Source of the DNA: Bacteroidetes bacterium 2013_40CM_41_45
GTDB taxonomy: Bacteria; Bacteroidota; Bacteroidia; AKYH767-A; 2013-40CM-41-45
Direction of reading: 5' to 3'
DNA: 64,000 nt
Assembly (NCBI GenBank): GCA_002215675.1
Contig: NGFH01000001.1
Coordinates: 1-64,000 of the forward strand
The notes beneath the pieces are model-generated. The model did not search any database. It was not told where the DNA came from and worked only from the letters and a program-made list of their open reading frames with translations. Shown piece after piece: positions 43,865 to 53,313 of the stretch. Positions within the stretch are counted from its first letter, which is position 1, and every line of letters begins with the position of its first letter. A program made the position numbers and the translations under genes.

Positions 43865-43987
43865 GACTAAGCCGCAAAGAAAAGAAAATTAAAGAAGGTA
43901 TTAAGCAGCGGAAGACAAAGTCGAACATTCATTAAATACTCTTCCAAACAGGGGAGGTTTTTCCCCAATACGAAGACTTATTTAATC

Positions 43988-44068
43988 ATGAGCCCCTCAC
44001 TCCAGTCTCTTAAATTGATGGCGAATGCTTATGGAATAGATCTTGAAGAAGTGTATGTCAATGTCTAA
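43988..44068 (+). pseudogene. Possible remnant of an XRE-type helix-turn-helix gene
   Basis: A 26-codon frame reading MSPSLQSLKLMANAYGIDLE and ending EVYVNV before a stop. The PSLQSLKLMANAYGIDLEEV portion strongly resembles the last helix region of Cro/C1-type HTH domains (pattern PSLxxLxxiAxalgvxleel). The upstream sequence in all three frames gives no HTH start, so only this tail remains. It lies 12 bp before the barrel gene at 44081. It could also be chance similarity. Confidence 0.4.
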
Positions 44069-44080
44069 AACTCACGGCTC

Positions 44081-44629
44081 ATGAAAAAAATTACAAAGAT
44101 TATTGCATCAGTAATTTCCGGGGCAATAATTTCTTTAGCTGTCCATGCACAGGAAAATCTTCTTTCTTCGCAAGGTAGTCCCGTTGATAAGCAGATTTAC
44201 CAGGTAGGAATTGGTGCGCGCCTCGGCAGCGGGCTTACGGTAAAGCGCTTCCTTAATCCGTCAACAGCGCTCGAGGGAATCCTTAGCTTTGGCTATAACA
44301 CTTTACTGGTTACGGGTTTATATGAAAAACATCTTGACATAACTTCTGCCCGCGGTTTAAAATGGGTTTTTGGCTTGGGAGGGCATGTCGGATTTTTCCG
44401 TTATCTCGGATATTACTACTGGGTTTATGATTTTGGCAACCGTGTTTTTTATGAAAGGTCGCGTGACGCAACGGTGGCCGTTGCAGGTACCGATTTTATA
44501 GTAGGGCTCGATTATAAATTCAGGCGCGCTCCATTTAATGTTAGTCTTGATGCTAAACCCTTCATTGATTTCTATAAAGGAGAATACTCTTATTTTGATG
44601 GCGCTTTAAGCGTCAGGTTTGCTTTTTAA
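44081..44629 (+). CDS. Small outer-membrane beta-barrel protein
   Basis: A 182-residue protein. Signal peptide MKKITKIIASVISGAIISLAVHAQ. The mature part (about 158 residues) is made of alternating strands with aromatic girdles (YQVGIGARLGSGLTVKRFL, GLKWVFGLGGHVGFFRYL, GTDFIVGLDYKFRRAPFN) and ends in Phe (ALSVRFAF), the typical outer-membrane C-terminus. The size suits an eight-stranded OmpA-like or PorT-like barrel. Function unknown. A strong terminator follows at 44634. Confidence 0.85.
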   Translation: MKKITKIIASVISGAIISLAVHAQENLLSSQGSPVDKQIYQVGIGARLGSGLTVKRFLNPSTALEGILSFGYNTLLVTGLYEKHLDITSARGLKWVFGLGGHVGFFRYLGYYYWVYDFGNRVFYERSRDATVAVAGTDFIVGLDYKFRRAPFNVSLDAKPFIDFYKGEYSYFDGALSVRFAF

Positions 44630-44633
44630 GCCA

Positions 44634-44665
44634 AGCTCTTTTGTTGATAACAGAAGGGCTTTTTT
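44634..44665 (+). terminator. Rho-independent terminator
   Basis: AGCTCTTTTGTT (44634-44645), loop GAT, AACAGAAGGGCT (44649-44660) pair over 12 positions with two G-T pairs, followed by TTTTT. It ends the barrel transcript. Confidence 0.88.
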
Positions 44666-44702
44666 GCTTCACTGACAGAAACCTTGTCTATCATTTATTC
44701 GT

Positions 44703-44748
44703 TACTTTAGCATTCCTGTTTCGAAATTGTGAAAGGATAATAAGTTTG
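44703..44748 (+). promoter_or_regulatory. Candidate promoter region of the 44794 gene
   Basis: Two possible -7 elements: TACTTTAG (44703-44710), with TTG 16 bases upstream at 44684-44686, and TAAGTTTG (44741-44748), an exact TAnnTTTG match 45 bases before the start codon. Confidence 0.45.
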
Positions 44749-44793
44749 CGGGAGATATTTCGTTGCGGATTCTAAAACTAAAAGTATGTTGCT

Positions 44794-47700
44794 ATGAAAC
44801 ATGCAACAACTGTAGTTGGTCACGCGCGGCAGAAGTGGATTCTTAAATCACTCTGTGTCATTACCCTATTATCATTTCAGCAATCAAAAGCGCAAACCGT
44901 TCTCTTTCAAACCAGCTTTGAAACGGGAGACCCGGTTCCACTTTACAGCTTAACCAACGGCAGTTATCTAACAACGTCATCCACTGAACCCTATACCGGG
45001 CTTGCCCATGCAGAACTTGTTGGCGGCTGCACAGGCGGTACTTCGGGTTGCTACAGCGCTTCCATTATTACTCCAACAGCATTAAATCTCCAGGCCGGAA
45101 AATATTATGAGGTTATTGTATACGGGAAAAATATTACCGGCACATGTTCCGTCAACAATTCGCTGAAGATTAAAAAAAGTGCAACTGCCACTAATACGGC
45201 CATGGTTGCAGCGACAGGTTCAGACCAGATATTGGGAACTTCAAACCAGCTTATTGTTTATGACATCTACAGAGGTATATTTACGGTAGCTGCCAATGAA
45301 ACTAAATACATAGGAATACAAATGTCTTTTGCGGGCTCGGGCGGCTGTGCCGGCTCCGGTTGGAGGATAGATGATTTTTCTATAACGGAATATAACGGGC
45401 CTCCCTGCTCCTATTACTGTTATACTGAAGGCATATACCCCGATGCGGGCTATATTTCACAGGTCAGCTTAAATACGTTGAACCGTCCCAGCGGATTTGA
45501 CGGCTATGCCTGCACCGGCATGAGCACTATTGTTCAGCGTACGCTGTCCTATAACCTTACTGTAATACGCTTCGATCCTTCCACCTATAATTTATATACG
45601 GCAGCATGGATTGATTATAACAGGAACGGAATTTTTACCGACCCAGGCGAACAGGTTATGATACCCGCAGCAAGCACTGCGAGTGGAAATCTGACTCGTG
45701 TTCAGAACATCACTGTACCCTTAACAGCAACACTGGGAATAACCAAGATGAGAGTGATGATGAAATATAATGTCGCTCCTACAGGACCTTGCGATGGTTC
45801 TTCTCCGTATTTTGATATTGAAGATTATGACGTAGACATTCAGCAGGAACCTATCCCCATGACATTTGTCTCCTGCACCGCAACCCAGGCAAATACAACA
45901 TCGGTTAATGCAGGCGCTTACCGGCAGGAAGTTATCGGGGTACAAATTGTTACCAATGGAGAGTTAAGTCCGCTGAGTGCTACCTCATTTAATTTTGCAA
46001 CAACGGGAACCACAAACCCTGCTAATAATATTTCCTTAGCGCAGCTCTGGTCAACAGGCACAAGCAATGCATTTGCTACCACCACGCAAGTAGGTTCAAC
46101 CGTTTTAAATCCCAATGGAAACTTTTCCATTGTAACTACATTTACTCTTGCCAAAGGCACAAATTATTTCTGGCTTACGTATGACGTGCCTGCAACTGCC
46201 CCGGGCGGCAATGTAATTGATGCATGGTGCAATTCTCTTACGGTGACTACGTTGAGAACGCCAACAGTTGCCAATCCTGCCGGCTGCAGAGCTATCATTG
46301 CAGCTACACCTATGGTGTACGTATCATCCACTACAAAACAAAATATATCTCCGGTCGCTATCGGGGATGCAAACCAGCAAATCATAGGGGTTGAGATTGC
46401 AGCGAATGGGGCTCTGAATCCTTTGTCTGCAACAAGCTTTACTTTTAATACTGCCGGAACAGGCGGAACAGTTACTAACCAAATTCAGAATGCCAAATTA
46501 TTTTTTACAGGAACCTCTTCTTTGTTTTCATGCGCAAACCAGGTCGGCAGTACCATAGCAGCACCGAACGGGGCATTTACCATTACTCCTTCTGCGGCAC
46601 AGGGAACTTTATTCAATGGAACTAATTATTTCTGGCTCAGCTATGATATTAAACCAACTGCAGTGTGCGCCTTAAATGCAGACGCCCAATGCAATTCTAT
46701 TACCATTGGAGGAACACCCTATACTCCTATTGTCACCGCTCCGCCTGGAGGAAGGCCGATTAACTGCGGAGTACCTTATTTCTCGCAGGGAAATTTGGTA
46801 ATGAATAATCTCTCCTCGTGGAATTCGCAACGCAACGGAAGTGGTTCTGCTCCTGCATCCTTTGCAGCGGGAAATGATTTCTATGTTCAGAACGGGCACA
46901 ACATGACCACTGCAGCCGATTTTGCCATTCCTAACCTGTATGTTGAAAGCGGAGGATACGTAACGGCAACCAACCTGCTTACCATGACCAATTTCAGGAT
47001 TTATTCTTACGGGATATTTGAACAAATTGCTGTAGCTCCCAATGCAAATTTCATCTCCAACTTTTGGATAGACGATAGCGGGACATGGATTCATAACAAT
47101 ACAGGCTGGCTGCCGGGAATTAATCGCTACTTCACAGCGAAGTCAATTCAGTGGTTCAAGCAAGTTGGCGGAGGAACTTTCCCCGTCAATACTGCCTGGG
47201 GAAATGTGATTATGGATATTGCAACCAACGGGAACTTTGTTATTAATGCCGGCTCTATCATTACGGTGCAGGGTAATTGGGAATGGAGAAAAACCGGCGC
47301 AAACAACTGGCTTGGAATAGCAGCGAGTAATACCCCAATCACTATTGGAGGCGACCTGATTTTTTCAGGGGGCAAGCTACGCGGAGCGTATGATACAACT
47401 GCTGCCGGAAATCAACCTGTAAATATTATCATCAATGTAGGCGGTAACTTAATCATGTCAGGAGGGACGCTCGAGGATTACGTGAGAGGAAATATTACGT
47501 CTTCCAGCTCTACGCTCAATCTCAAAGGCAACATTGAAATAACCGGAGGTACCTGGAATTATGTAAGAGCGACAAGCGGGCTTTCGCAAATCAACATCAT
47601 GAATGGAATTCTTTCTGCAACCTGGAAACAAACAGGCGGTAACATTACACTGAGTAATACCAATATTAAAAATTCTCCTCCCGGAAAAACACTTACACTC

Positions 47701-49266
47701 ATAGGAAATAAAATCGGAAATATTTCCACGGGCAGGACCCTGACCATAGAAACAGGAGCCAAACTAATGACAGGCAATTACCCGGTTACCGGCACCGGAA
47801 TTTTTGCGATGCAGGATAATTCAACACTGGGAATGGGAAGCATTGACGGAATTAATTCCAACCTTGCTTCAGCAACAGGCAACGTTCAAACATCGGGTGG
47901 GCGCAATTATCACTCAGGAGGAAATTATATTTATTACGAAGATAAAACTCCGCAAATCACAGGAGTGTTTACAACAGCACCTGCCTCTCTTACCGTAAGA
48001 AATCTTGAAATAAAAAAAGATGCCACAGCGCAAATTACCAGCATGAGTCAGAATCTTTCTGTAAGTGAAATAACTAAACTTACCTTGGGCGAATTGAACC
48101 TGAATCAGTTTGTGCTCACTGCGCTCAGCAACAACACCGGAGCCATTAATCGCAACGGAACAACTACGCTTGGTTACATTAAGAGCGAATCCAATCTTGC
48201 GGTTAACCCAAGCATTGTGCAATGGAACTTAGGAACATCGAACGGAGCGTATGTAATTCCTTTCGGTGTATCATCAACAGAATTCATTCCTCTTACTTTC
48301 CAGAAGACAGCAGGAAATTCGAACATACGTTTTTCAACGCGCGCAACTTCAACTACAGCAAACACACCCTGGGCAGGAGCAAGCAGTGTTGCAGCCGTAG
48401 CAAACATGAATCGCTACGGAGGAGATTCATCAGTAACATCTGTTATTGACCGTTGGTGGGACATAACTGCAATGTCCGGTTACAATTCCGTTACAGCCAA
48501 CGTTACTTTCTCCTATCGCGCAGCAGAAAATACTCTGCCGGTTTCACCTCCTTACCGCACAGGCCCTATTGCCGCGCAGCATTGGAACGGTTCTTCATGG
48601 GACCCGCCTGCTTGCAGCTCGTGCAATAGCGGAGTAACTTCGGGCATAGGAACGGTTACTGTTTCAGGAGCCAACACTTTTTCTCCCTGGATTCTTGTTG
48701 CGCAGCCGGCGCCTCTGCCCGTTGAACTCTTGTCATTTACAGCAGAAGTTGTATCCGATGGAGTTGAACTCCGTTGGTCAACTGCATCTGAAATCAACAA
48801 TGATTACTTCACCGTAGAACGCAGCAGCGATGCCGTTCATTTTGAAGACATATTAGAAAAAAAGGGAGCAGGAAACAGCAACCAGACGCTTTATTATTCG
48901 GCACTCGACAAAAATCCGCTGAATGGAATTTCGTATTATCGTCTCCGCCAGACTGATTTCGACGGCACATCATCGCGGTCTGATGTAGTAAGCGTATTTA
49001 TTGGAGGCAGTGAAAACATCATCGTATTTCCTAACCCGGCAGATGATTTTATCCGCATTATTTTTTCAGGCAATGTATCAGAAGAGTATAAAACAATAGA
49101 GCTCACAGATGTGCTTGGGAATACCATCATGAGTGAATCAAAAAAGTTTTCTGAAAAAGACAGGGTGAAGACCCTGAATACTGCAGACCTGAGCAAAGGC
49201 GTCTATTTAATCCGCATTACGAGCCCTTCAGGAATGTCCCTTGCAAAAAAAATTATGATTAACTGA
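44794..49266 (+). CDS. Giant T9SS-sorted surface protein with GEVED domain
   Basis: A 1490-residue protein. Signal peptide in the first about 34 residues (ending QSKAQ). Residues about 35-205 are a carbohydrate-binding-like beta-sandwich. A GEVED domain follows (about 205-350): WIDYNRNGIFTDPGEQVM, KMRVMMKYN and PYFDIEDYDVDI. Then two homologous modules (about 355-495 and 505-640), each with LSATSFNF or LSATSFTF and NYFWLTYDVPA or NYFWLSYDIKP. Residues about 650-1150 look like a right-handed beta-helix or similar repetitive region (TVQGNWEWRK, GGNLIMSGGTLED). The end is a T9SS type A sorting domain (VFPNPADDFIRIIFSG ... SLAKKIMIN). Probably a surface adhesin or secreted factor. Confidence 0.93.
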   Translation: MKHATTVVGHARQKWILKSLCVITLLSFQQSKAQTVLFQTSFETGDPVPLYSLTNGSYLTTSSTEPYTGLAHAELVGGCTGGTSGCYSASIITPTALNLQAGKYYEVIVYGKNITGTCSVNNSLKIKKSATATNTAMVAATGSDQILGTSNQLIVYDIYRGIFTVAANETKYIGIQMSFAGSGGCAGSGWRIDDFSITEYNGPPCSYYCYTEGIYPDAGYISQVSLNTLNRPSGFDGYACTGMSTIVQRTLSYNLTVIRFDPSTYNLYTAAWIDYNRNGIFTDPGEQVMIPAASTASGNLTRVQNITVPLTATLGITKMRVMMKYNVAPTGPCDGSSPYFDIEDYDVDIQQEPIPMTFVSCTATQANTTSVNAGAYRQEVIGVQIVTNGELSPLSATSFNFATTGTTNPANNISLAQLWSTGTSNAFATTTQVGSTVLNPNGNFSIVTTFTLAKGTNYFWLTYDVPATAPGGNVIDAWCNSLTVTTLRTPTVANPAGCRAIIAATPMVYVSSTTKQNISPVAIGDANQQIIGVEIAANGALNPLSATSFTFNTAGTGGTVTNQIQNAKLFFTGTSSLFSCANQVGSTIAAPNGAFTITPSAAQGTLFNGTNYFWLSYDIKPTAVCALNADAQCNSITIGGTPYTPIVTAPPGGRPINCGVPYFSQGNLVMNNLSSWNSQRNGSGSAPASFAAGNDFYVQNGHNMTTAADFAIPNLYVESGGYVTATNLLTMTNFRIYSYGIFEQIAVAPNANFISNFWIDDSGTWIHNNTGWLPGINRYFTAKSIQWFKQVGGGTFPVNTAWGNVIMDIATNGNFVINAGSIITVQGNWEWRKTGANNWLGIAASNTPITIGGDLIFSGGKLRGAYDTTAAGNQPVNIIINVGGNLIMSGGTLEDYVRGNITSSSSTLNLKGNIEITGGTWNYVRATSGLSQINIMNGILSATWKQTGGNITLSNTNIKNSPPGKTLTLIGNKIGNISTGRTLTIETGAKLMTGNYPVTGTGIFAMQDNSTLGMGSIDGINSNLASATGNVQTSGGRNYHSGGNYIYYEDKTPQITGVFTTAPASLTVRNLEIKKDATAQITSMSQNLSVSEITKLTLGELNLNQFVLTALSNNTGAINRNGTTTLGYIKSESNLAVNPSIVQWNLGTSNGAYVIPFGVSSTEFIPLTFQKTAGNSNIRFSTRATSTTANTPWAGASSVAAVANMNRYGGDSSVTSVIDRWWDITAMSGYNSVTANVTFSYRAAENTLPVSPPYRTGPIAAQHWNGSSWDPPACSSCNSGVTSGIGTVTVSGANTFSPWILVAQPAPLPVELLSFTAEVVSDGVELRWSTASEINNDYFTVERSSDAVHFEDILEKKGAGNSNQTLYYSALDKNPLNGISYYRLRQTDFDGTSSRSDVVSVFIGGSENIIVFPNPADDFIRIIFSGNVSEEYKTIELTDVLGNTIMSESKKFSEKDRVKTLNTADLSKGVYLIRITSPSGMSLAKKIMIN

Positions 49267-49354
49267 TTTTTTTCCTTCCCCCCGGGTCCCACTCATCAGG
49301 TGCTTATATTTATTCCCTTATTTTTAGCTCATTCGTATACCGGTTTTTTTACGT

Positions 49355-52300
49355 ATGAATTCTGAAAGGGAAAAAAATATTCTCAGGAAACTTGCCATTG
49401 CGACAGGAATTTTAGCTGCCGCTTTGTTTCTTACGGCATGGCTTACGGAAGAAACTTCGGAAGAGCAGCATGACCTGAATGCAATTGCCCATAGGGCTGA
49501 ATCAAATTTGCAGGCGCTGGAATCGGTGGTGCTCCGCACTGCCGATACCGTTTTATCCATGCGCAGCAGAGTTGAAATGATGTTTTTCTTTTCAGGCGCT
49601 CCATTGAATAGCCGGAAAGTTACACTGCTTGTTTATGAACACAATGAGCTACTTGCCTGGTCGGGAAGCGATGTAACATTTGCATCTGTAGAAAAAATTA
49701 TTGGCTCGGGGCAGAAATTTATGCACCTGCCCAACGGCTGGTACAGAGTTCTTACGCGTGATAAAGAGAAAAGAAGAGCGGTGATTTTTATTTCTGTTTA
49801 CAGTGAATACTCTTATCAAAATAAGTTTCTTGTCAACGGGTTTAATCCTGCTCTTCAAATTCCCAACGGAGTTTCACTTTCAAATACGGATTCAAAATTT
49901 GTTATTCACGCTGGCGGAGAAAAACTATTCGGTATAAGAGAATCGATATCTCCGGCAGCCGAAGAAAAATTTCCGCTTTCGGAATTACTTGAAACATCAG
50001 CCATTATAATGTTGCTGATTTGTTTTCTCTGTTGCGGAAGACTTCTGCTCTATCGTTCCCCTCCTGTCGCGATAATTCTTGCGGCAGCAATTATCGGGGC
50101 GCGCATTGCCATGGTTGTCTTTCATTTTCCCGAGCCGCTCTATCAAACTGCACTTTTCAGTCCAACGCTTTATGCAAGTTCTTTCTTATTCAACTCTCCG
50201 GGAGACCTGTTGCTTAACGTTCTGACCTTCCTTGTTGTCGCATTGATTTTTTTCCACCATGAGAATGTTATAAAGCTGTATGCTTCAGTGAAACCATCTG
50301 CGCCGGGTGCGGTAATTCATCTTTTCCTTCTTTCAACATTGCTGATAATTTCTTTTGCAGCAGTTCAATATTACGCCAGCGGGCTGATAATAAATTCAAA
50401 GATCTCTTTCGACCTCAGCAACATTCTTGAGCTGGATGCCTTCAGCGTTCTGGGGTTTTTTATGCTGGCTTTAATGATGGGGTTTTGTTTTTTGATTTTC
50501 CGTTTTGCAGCAGAAGTTATACGTCATTCGTTTCTTGCTGGTGAAAGAAAAAAGAGATACGCAGTTTCTTTAACAACACTGATTTTTTTTGCCGCGATAA
50601 CCATCACTTTCCCGGACGTATTTCCTGAGTTTGATGTTACAGATTTTGCGTTTTTGCTCGCACTATTCTTCTTGACGGAAGTTATGTTCATCAGGAAAAA
50701 ATTCCATGCCGTTTCTTATTCTATTGTTTTTCTCGTGCTGTTTTCGCTTTACTCTTCCGTACTGATTTCAGAATTTAATTCGAGGAAGCAGGATGAAAAC
50801 CTCATGGCTCTTGCACGTAAATTGGAAACGGGAAGAGACCATATCGCAGAACACTTGTTCGAGGAAATCGGCCCGGCACTTAAAGAGGATTCAGTAATCA
50901 TAAACATGCTGGCCGATAAGCGAAATGATTTGGCGCTGTTGCGGCTGCAGCAAATATATTTTTCCGGCTATTGGAGCAAATACAATATCGCTATAGCTGC
51001 AACGGGGGACACAGCAGCTACCCTTACGGCAGAAAAACTTATTCGTGAAAAAAGCAAAGCTGCTGCTGACACTGAATTATTTTTTATTGAAGATACCCCG
51101 GAGAACATTTCTTATATCGTCCATCTATATCCTTCGGAAGAAACGGACGTATATATTCTTTTCAGTGAAAAATTTATTCAAACTGAAAAAGGATTTCCAG
51201 AACTTTATCTGAGCGGTGATGCAGGCGCCGGCCGGGATTTGGAAAACTTTTCATTTGCACGTTACAACAATGGTAGTCTCATTTCGAGCTATGGAAGCTA
51301 TCCTTATTCTTCCCGTTTTTCTTTCAGCAATTCAAAAAATGAATTTGAATTCATTGATGAAAGCTCCTACAGACACCTGGTATATAAACCTAATGCGTCA
51401 ACATATGTAGTGGTGAGCAAACCCACTGAATCAGCGCTTTTCCCGTTTACCATCTTTTCATATATTATTTCCTTTTTTGCATTGCTTGTTCTGGCAATTT
51501 CCCTGATGATTCAATGGATAACTGCGGCAGAAACACAGCATATTTCTCTCCGGCAGCGAGTGCATGCGTCCATTATCCTTATTGTATTGATTTCATTTGT
51601 ACTCATCAGTTGGACAACCGTAAAATATGTTTCAGCAAGGTATGATAAGGAAATTGATGAACGCATCCGGGAAAAAATCACTTCTGCACATCATTCTCTT
51701 GAAAAAGAACTTCCTCCGCAAAACATGCTTTCAGATATTTTGTCTGATGAAAAAACACTCCTGCTCACAAGGCTTGCATTTAATATTCTGGCAGATTTTA
51801 ATTTGTATGACTTAAACGGGCGATTAATTTTTTCTTCGCAGCCCCGCCTTTATCAACAGGGAATTATTTCGGATAGAATGAATCCCGATGCTTTTCTTGA
51901 AATGGTTGTGAAAGGCAGAACGCAGTTTATACATCCCGAAAATATTGGCGGACTCAATTATATTGCCGCGTATGAACCCGTACGGAACCGAAATAATCAA
52001 ACGGAAGGATACATAGGATTGCCTTATTTCCAAAAGCAGGAAGAGCTTAAAAAAGAACTGTCTTCTTTTATCGGTTCGCTCATGAACCTGTATATGCTCT
52101 TGCTTGCGGCAGCATTGGGAGCAGCATATTTTATTTCTTCCCGCATTACCAGGCCGCTGCTGGTGTTGCAGGAAAAATTCGGGACTACACGCCTGGGTAA
52201 ACGTAACGAGCAAATAGAATGGAGGCGAAATGATGAAATAGGAAACCTGGTGAAACAGTATAATATAATGGTGGATGAGCTTGAGATAAGCGCAGAGCTG

Positions 52301-52984
52301 CTGGCGAGAAATGAGCGCGAGAGCGCATGGCGAGAAATGGCGAAGCAGGTAGCACACGAGATAAAAAACCCGCTCACGCCTATGAAGCTGAATATTCAGC
52401 TTCTGCAAAAAGCTATGGAAGAAAATTCTCCGCGGCTGAACGAACTTACGCAGAAGGTTTCCCGCTTGCTGATGGAACAGATTGATGCGCTTACGTCCAT
52501 TGCATCTTCATTTTCGTCTTTTGCACGAATGCCGTATGGCCGCAAAGAAAAAGTGAACTTGTATAAAGTTATTTCTTCTGTCGTCAGCCTGTACAATAAT
52601 TCATCGGCCTTTCAAATCATATTTAATGATGCCGGCAAAGAATATTTTATTCTTGCGGATAAGGAAGAACTTTCGCGGCTATTTGGCAACATTGTTAAAA
52701 ATGCAATTCAGTCAATTCCCGAGGGCAGAAAGGGAAAAGTCGAAATAAGAATTTGGGAAGAAAATAATCACTGCATTGCAGCAGTTTCAGATAACGGAAC
52801 CGGAATTCCGGTTGAACTTCAGTCAAAAATATTTATGCCAAACTTTACCACCAAGAGCGGAGGCATGGGATTAGGACTTGCTATTGTAAAAAGTATTGCC
52901 GAAAGCATGGGTGGAAAAGCATGGTTTGAAACACAAGAAGGAAAAGGAACAACTTTCTTCGTTGAAATGCCTGCTGTTACTTAA
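49355..52984 (+). CDS. Large multi-pass sensor histidine kinase
   Basis: A 1209-residue inner-membrane sensor kinase. A first membrane helix (about 12-27) and an exported domain (about 30-200) precede a block of about seven membrane helices (about 210-475). A second exported sensor region (about 480-700), a membrane helix (about 705-725) and another (about 735-755) follow, then a third extracytoplasmic domain (760-905), a helix (about 908-930), HAMP (about 930-985), a HisKA dimerisation helix with His1001 in KQVAHEIKNPLTP, and HATPase_c (N box NIVKNAIQSIPEG, G boxes DNGTGIP and GGMGLGLAIVKS). No receiver domain, no response-regulator gene beside it. The size and repeated sensor blocks are unusual. 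Confidence 0.92.
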   Translation: MNSEREKNILRKLAIATGILAAALFLTAWLTEETSEEQHDLNAIAHRAESNLQALESVVLRTADTVLSMRSRVEMMFFFSGAPLNSRKVTLLVYEHNELLAWSGSDVTFASVEKIIGSGQKFMHLPNGWYRVLTRDKEKRRAVIFISVYSEYSYQNKFLVNGFNPALQIPNGVSLSNTDSKFVIHAGGEKLFGIRESISPAAEEKFPLSELLETSAIIMLLICFLCCGRLLLYRSPPVAIILAAAIIGARIAMVVFHFPEPLYQTALFSPTLYASSFLFNSPGDLLLNVLTFLVVALIFFHHENVIKLYASVKPSAPGAVIHLFLLSTLLIISFAAVQYYASGLIINSKISFDLSNILELDAFSVLGFFMLALMMGFCFLIFRFAAEVIRHSFLAGERKKRYAVSLTTLIFFAAITITFPDVFPEFDVTDFAFLLALFFLTEVMFIRKKFHAVSYSIVFLVLFSLYSSVLISEFNSRKQDENLMALARKLETGRDHIAEHLFEEIGPALKEDSVIINMLADKRNDLALLRLQQIYFSGYWSKYNIAIAATGDTAATLTAEKLIREKSKAAADTELFFIEDTPENISYIVHLYPSEETDVYILFSEKFIQTEKGFPELYLSGDAGAGRDLENFSFARYNNGSLISSYGSYPYSSRFSFSNSKNEFEFIDESSYRHLVYKPNASTYVVVSKPTESALFPFTIFSYIISFFALLVLAISLMIQWITAAETQHISLRQRVHASIILIVLISFVLISWTTVKYVSARYDKEIDERIREKITSAHHSLEKELPPQNMLSDILSDEKTLLLTRLAFNILADFNLYDLNGRLIFSSQPRLYQQGIISDRMNPDAFLEMVVKGRTQFIHPENIGGLNYIAAYEPVRNRNNQTEGYIGLPYFQKQEELKKELSSFIGSLMNLYMLLLAAALGAAYFISSRITRPLLVLQEKFGTTRLGKRNEQIEWRRNDEIGNLVKQYNIMVDELEISAELLARNERESAWREMAKQVAHEIKNPLTPMKLNIQLLQKAMEENSPRLNELTQKVSRLLMEQIDALTSIASSFSSFARMPYGRKEKVNLYKVISSVVSLYNNSSAFQIIFNDAGKEYFILADKEELSRLFGNIVKNAIQSIPEGRKGKVEIRIWEENNHCIAAVSDNGTGIPVELQSKIFMPNFTTKSGGMGLGLAIVKSIAESMGGKAWFETQEGKGTTFFVEMPAVT

Positions 52985-53002
52985 CGTTTTAGTATTCTTT
53001 TT

Positions 53003-53173
53003 TCAGCGGCTGAATGTTTTGGCCACAATCAGTATGATGACACAGATAAGAAGGCCGATTTTTGCAAGGAGAATTTTTGTCTCCATGCTTATGCCTGAAA
53101 ATCCGGGTTTCGGCTGCTGTTGTGCAGGCATTTCACTTTTGGCAGGTAGGTTGGTGGTGTAATTTTTTTCCAT
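53003..53173 (-). CDS. Tiny single-pass membrane protein
   Basis: A 56-residue frame beginning ATG at 53173 with MEKNYTTNLPAKSEMPAQ..., a Pro/Gln-rich soluble N-terminus, then a C-terminal hydrophobic helix (TKILLAKIGLLICVIILIVAKTF) and the end SR. It is a tail-anchored-like layout (N-in, short C-terminus). It fits between the sensor kinase stop (52984) and the VIT1 terminator (53253-53275). The composition and helix look real, but no family is recognised and the case rests on the frame alone. Confidence 0.55.
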   Translation of the reverse strand: MEKNYTTNLPAKSEMPAQQQPKPGFSGISMETKILLAKIGLLICVIILIVAKTFSR

Positions 53174-53252
53174 GGCAGTCAGGATTAAAAAAAATTCTGT
53201 GTAAAGTTTACTTTTATTTCAACATAAGGTTTTACTTTTTCCGTAAGCGGCA

Positions 53253-53275
53253 AAAAAACATCCGCCAAAGCGGAT
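53253..53275 (-). terminator. Rho-independent terminator of the VIT1 transcript
   Basis: On the minus strand ATCCGC (53275-53270), loop TTTG, GCGGAT (53265-53260), then GTTTTTTT. A 6-bp GC-rich stem followed by seven T, 39 bases past the VIT1-type gene stop. Confidence 0.85.
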
Positions 53276-53313
53276 ATATCGTTTGTAAAATAATTAAGAT
53301 GAAAAGAAAAAAA

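Noticed and set aside
52896-53162. 88-codon plus-strand frame across the kinase end
   Set aside because: Starts inside the kinase gene and runs antisense to the better small membrane protein frame.
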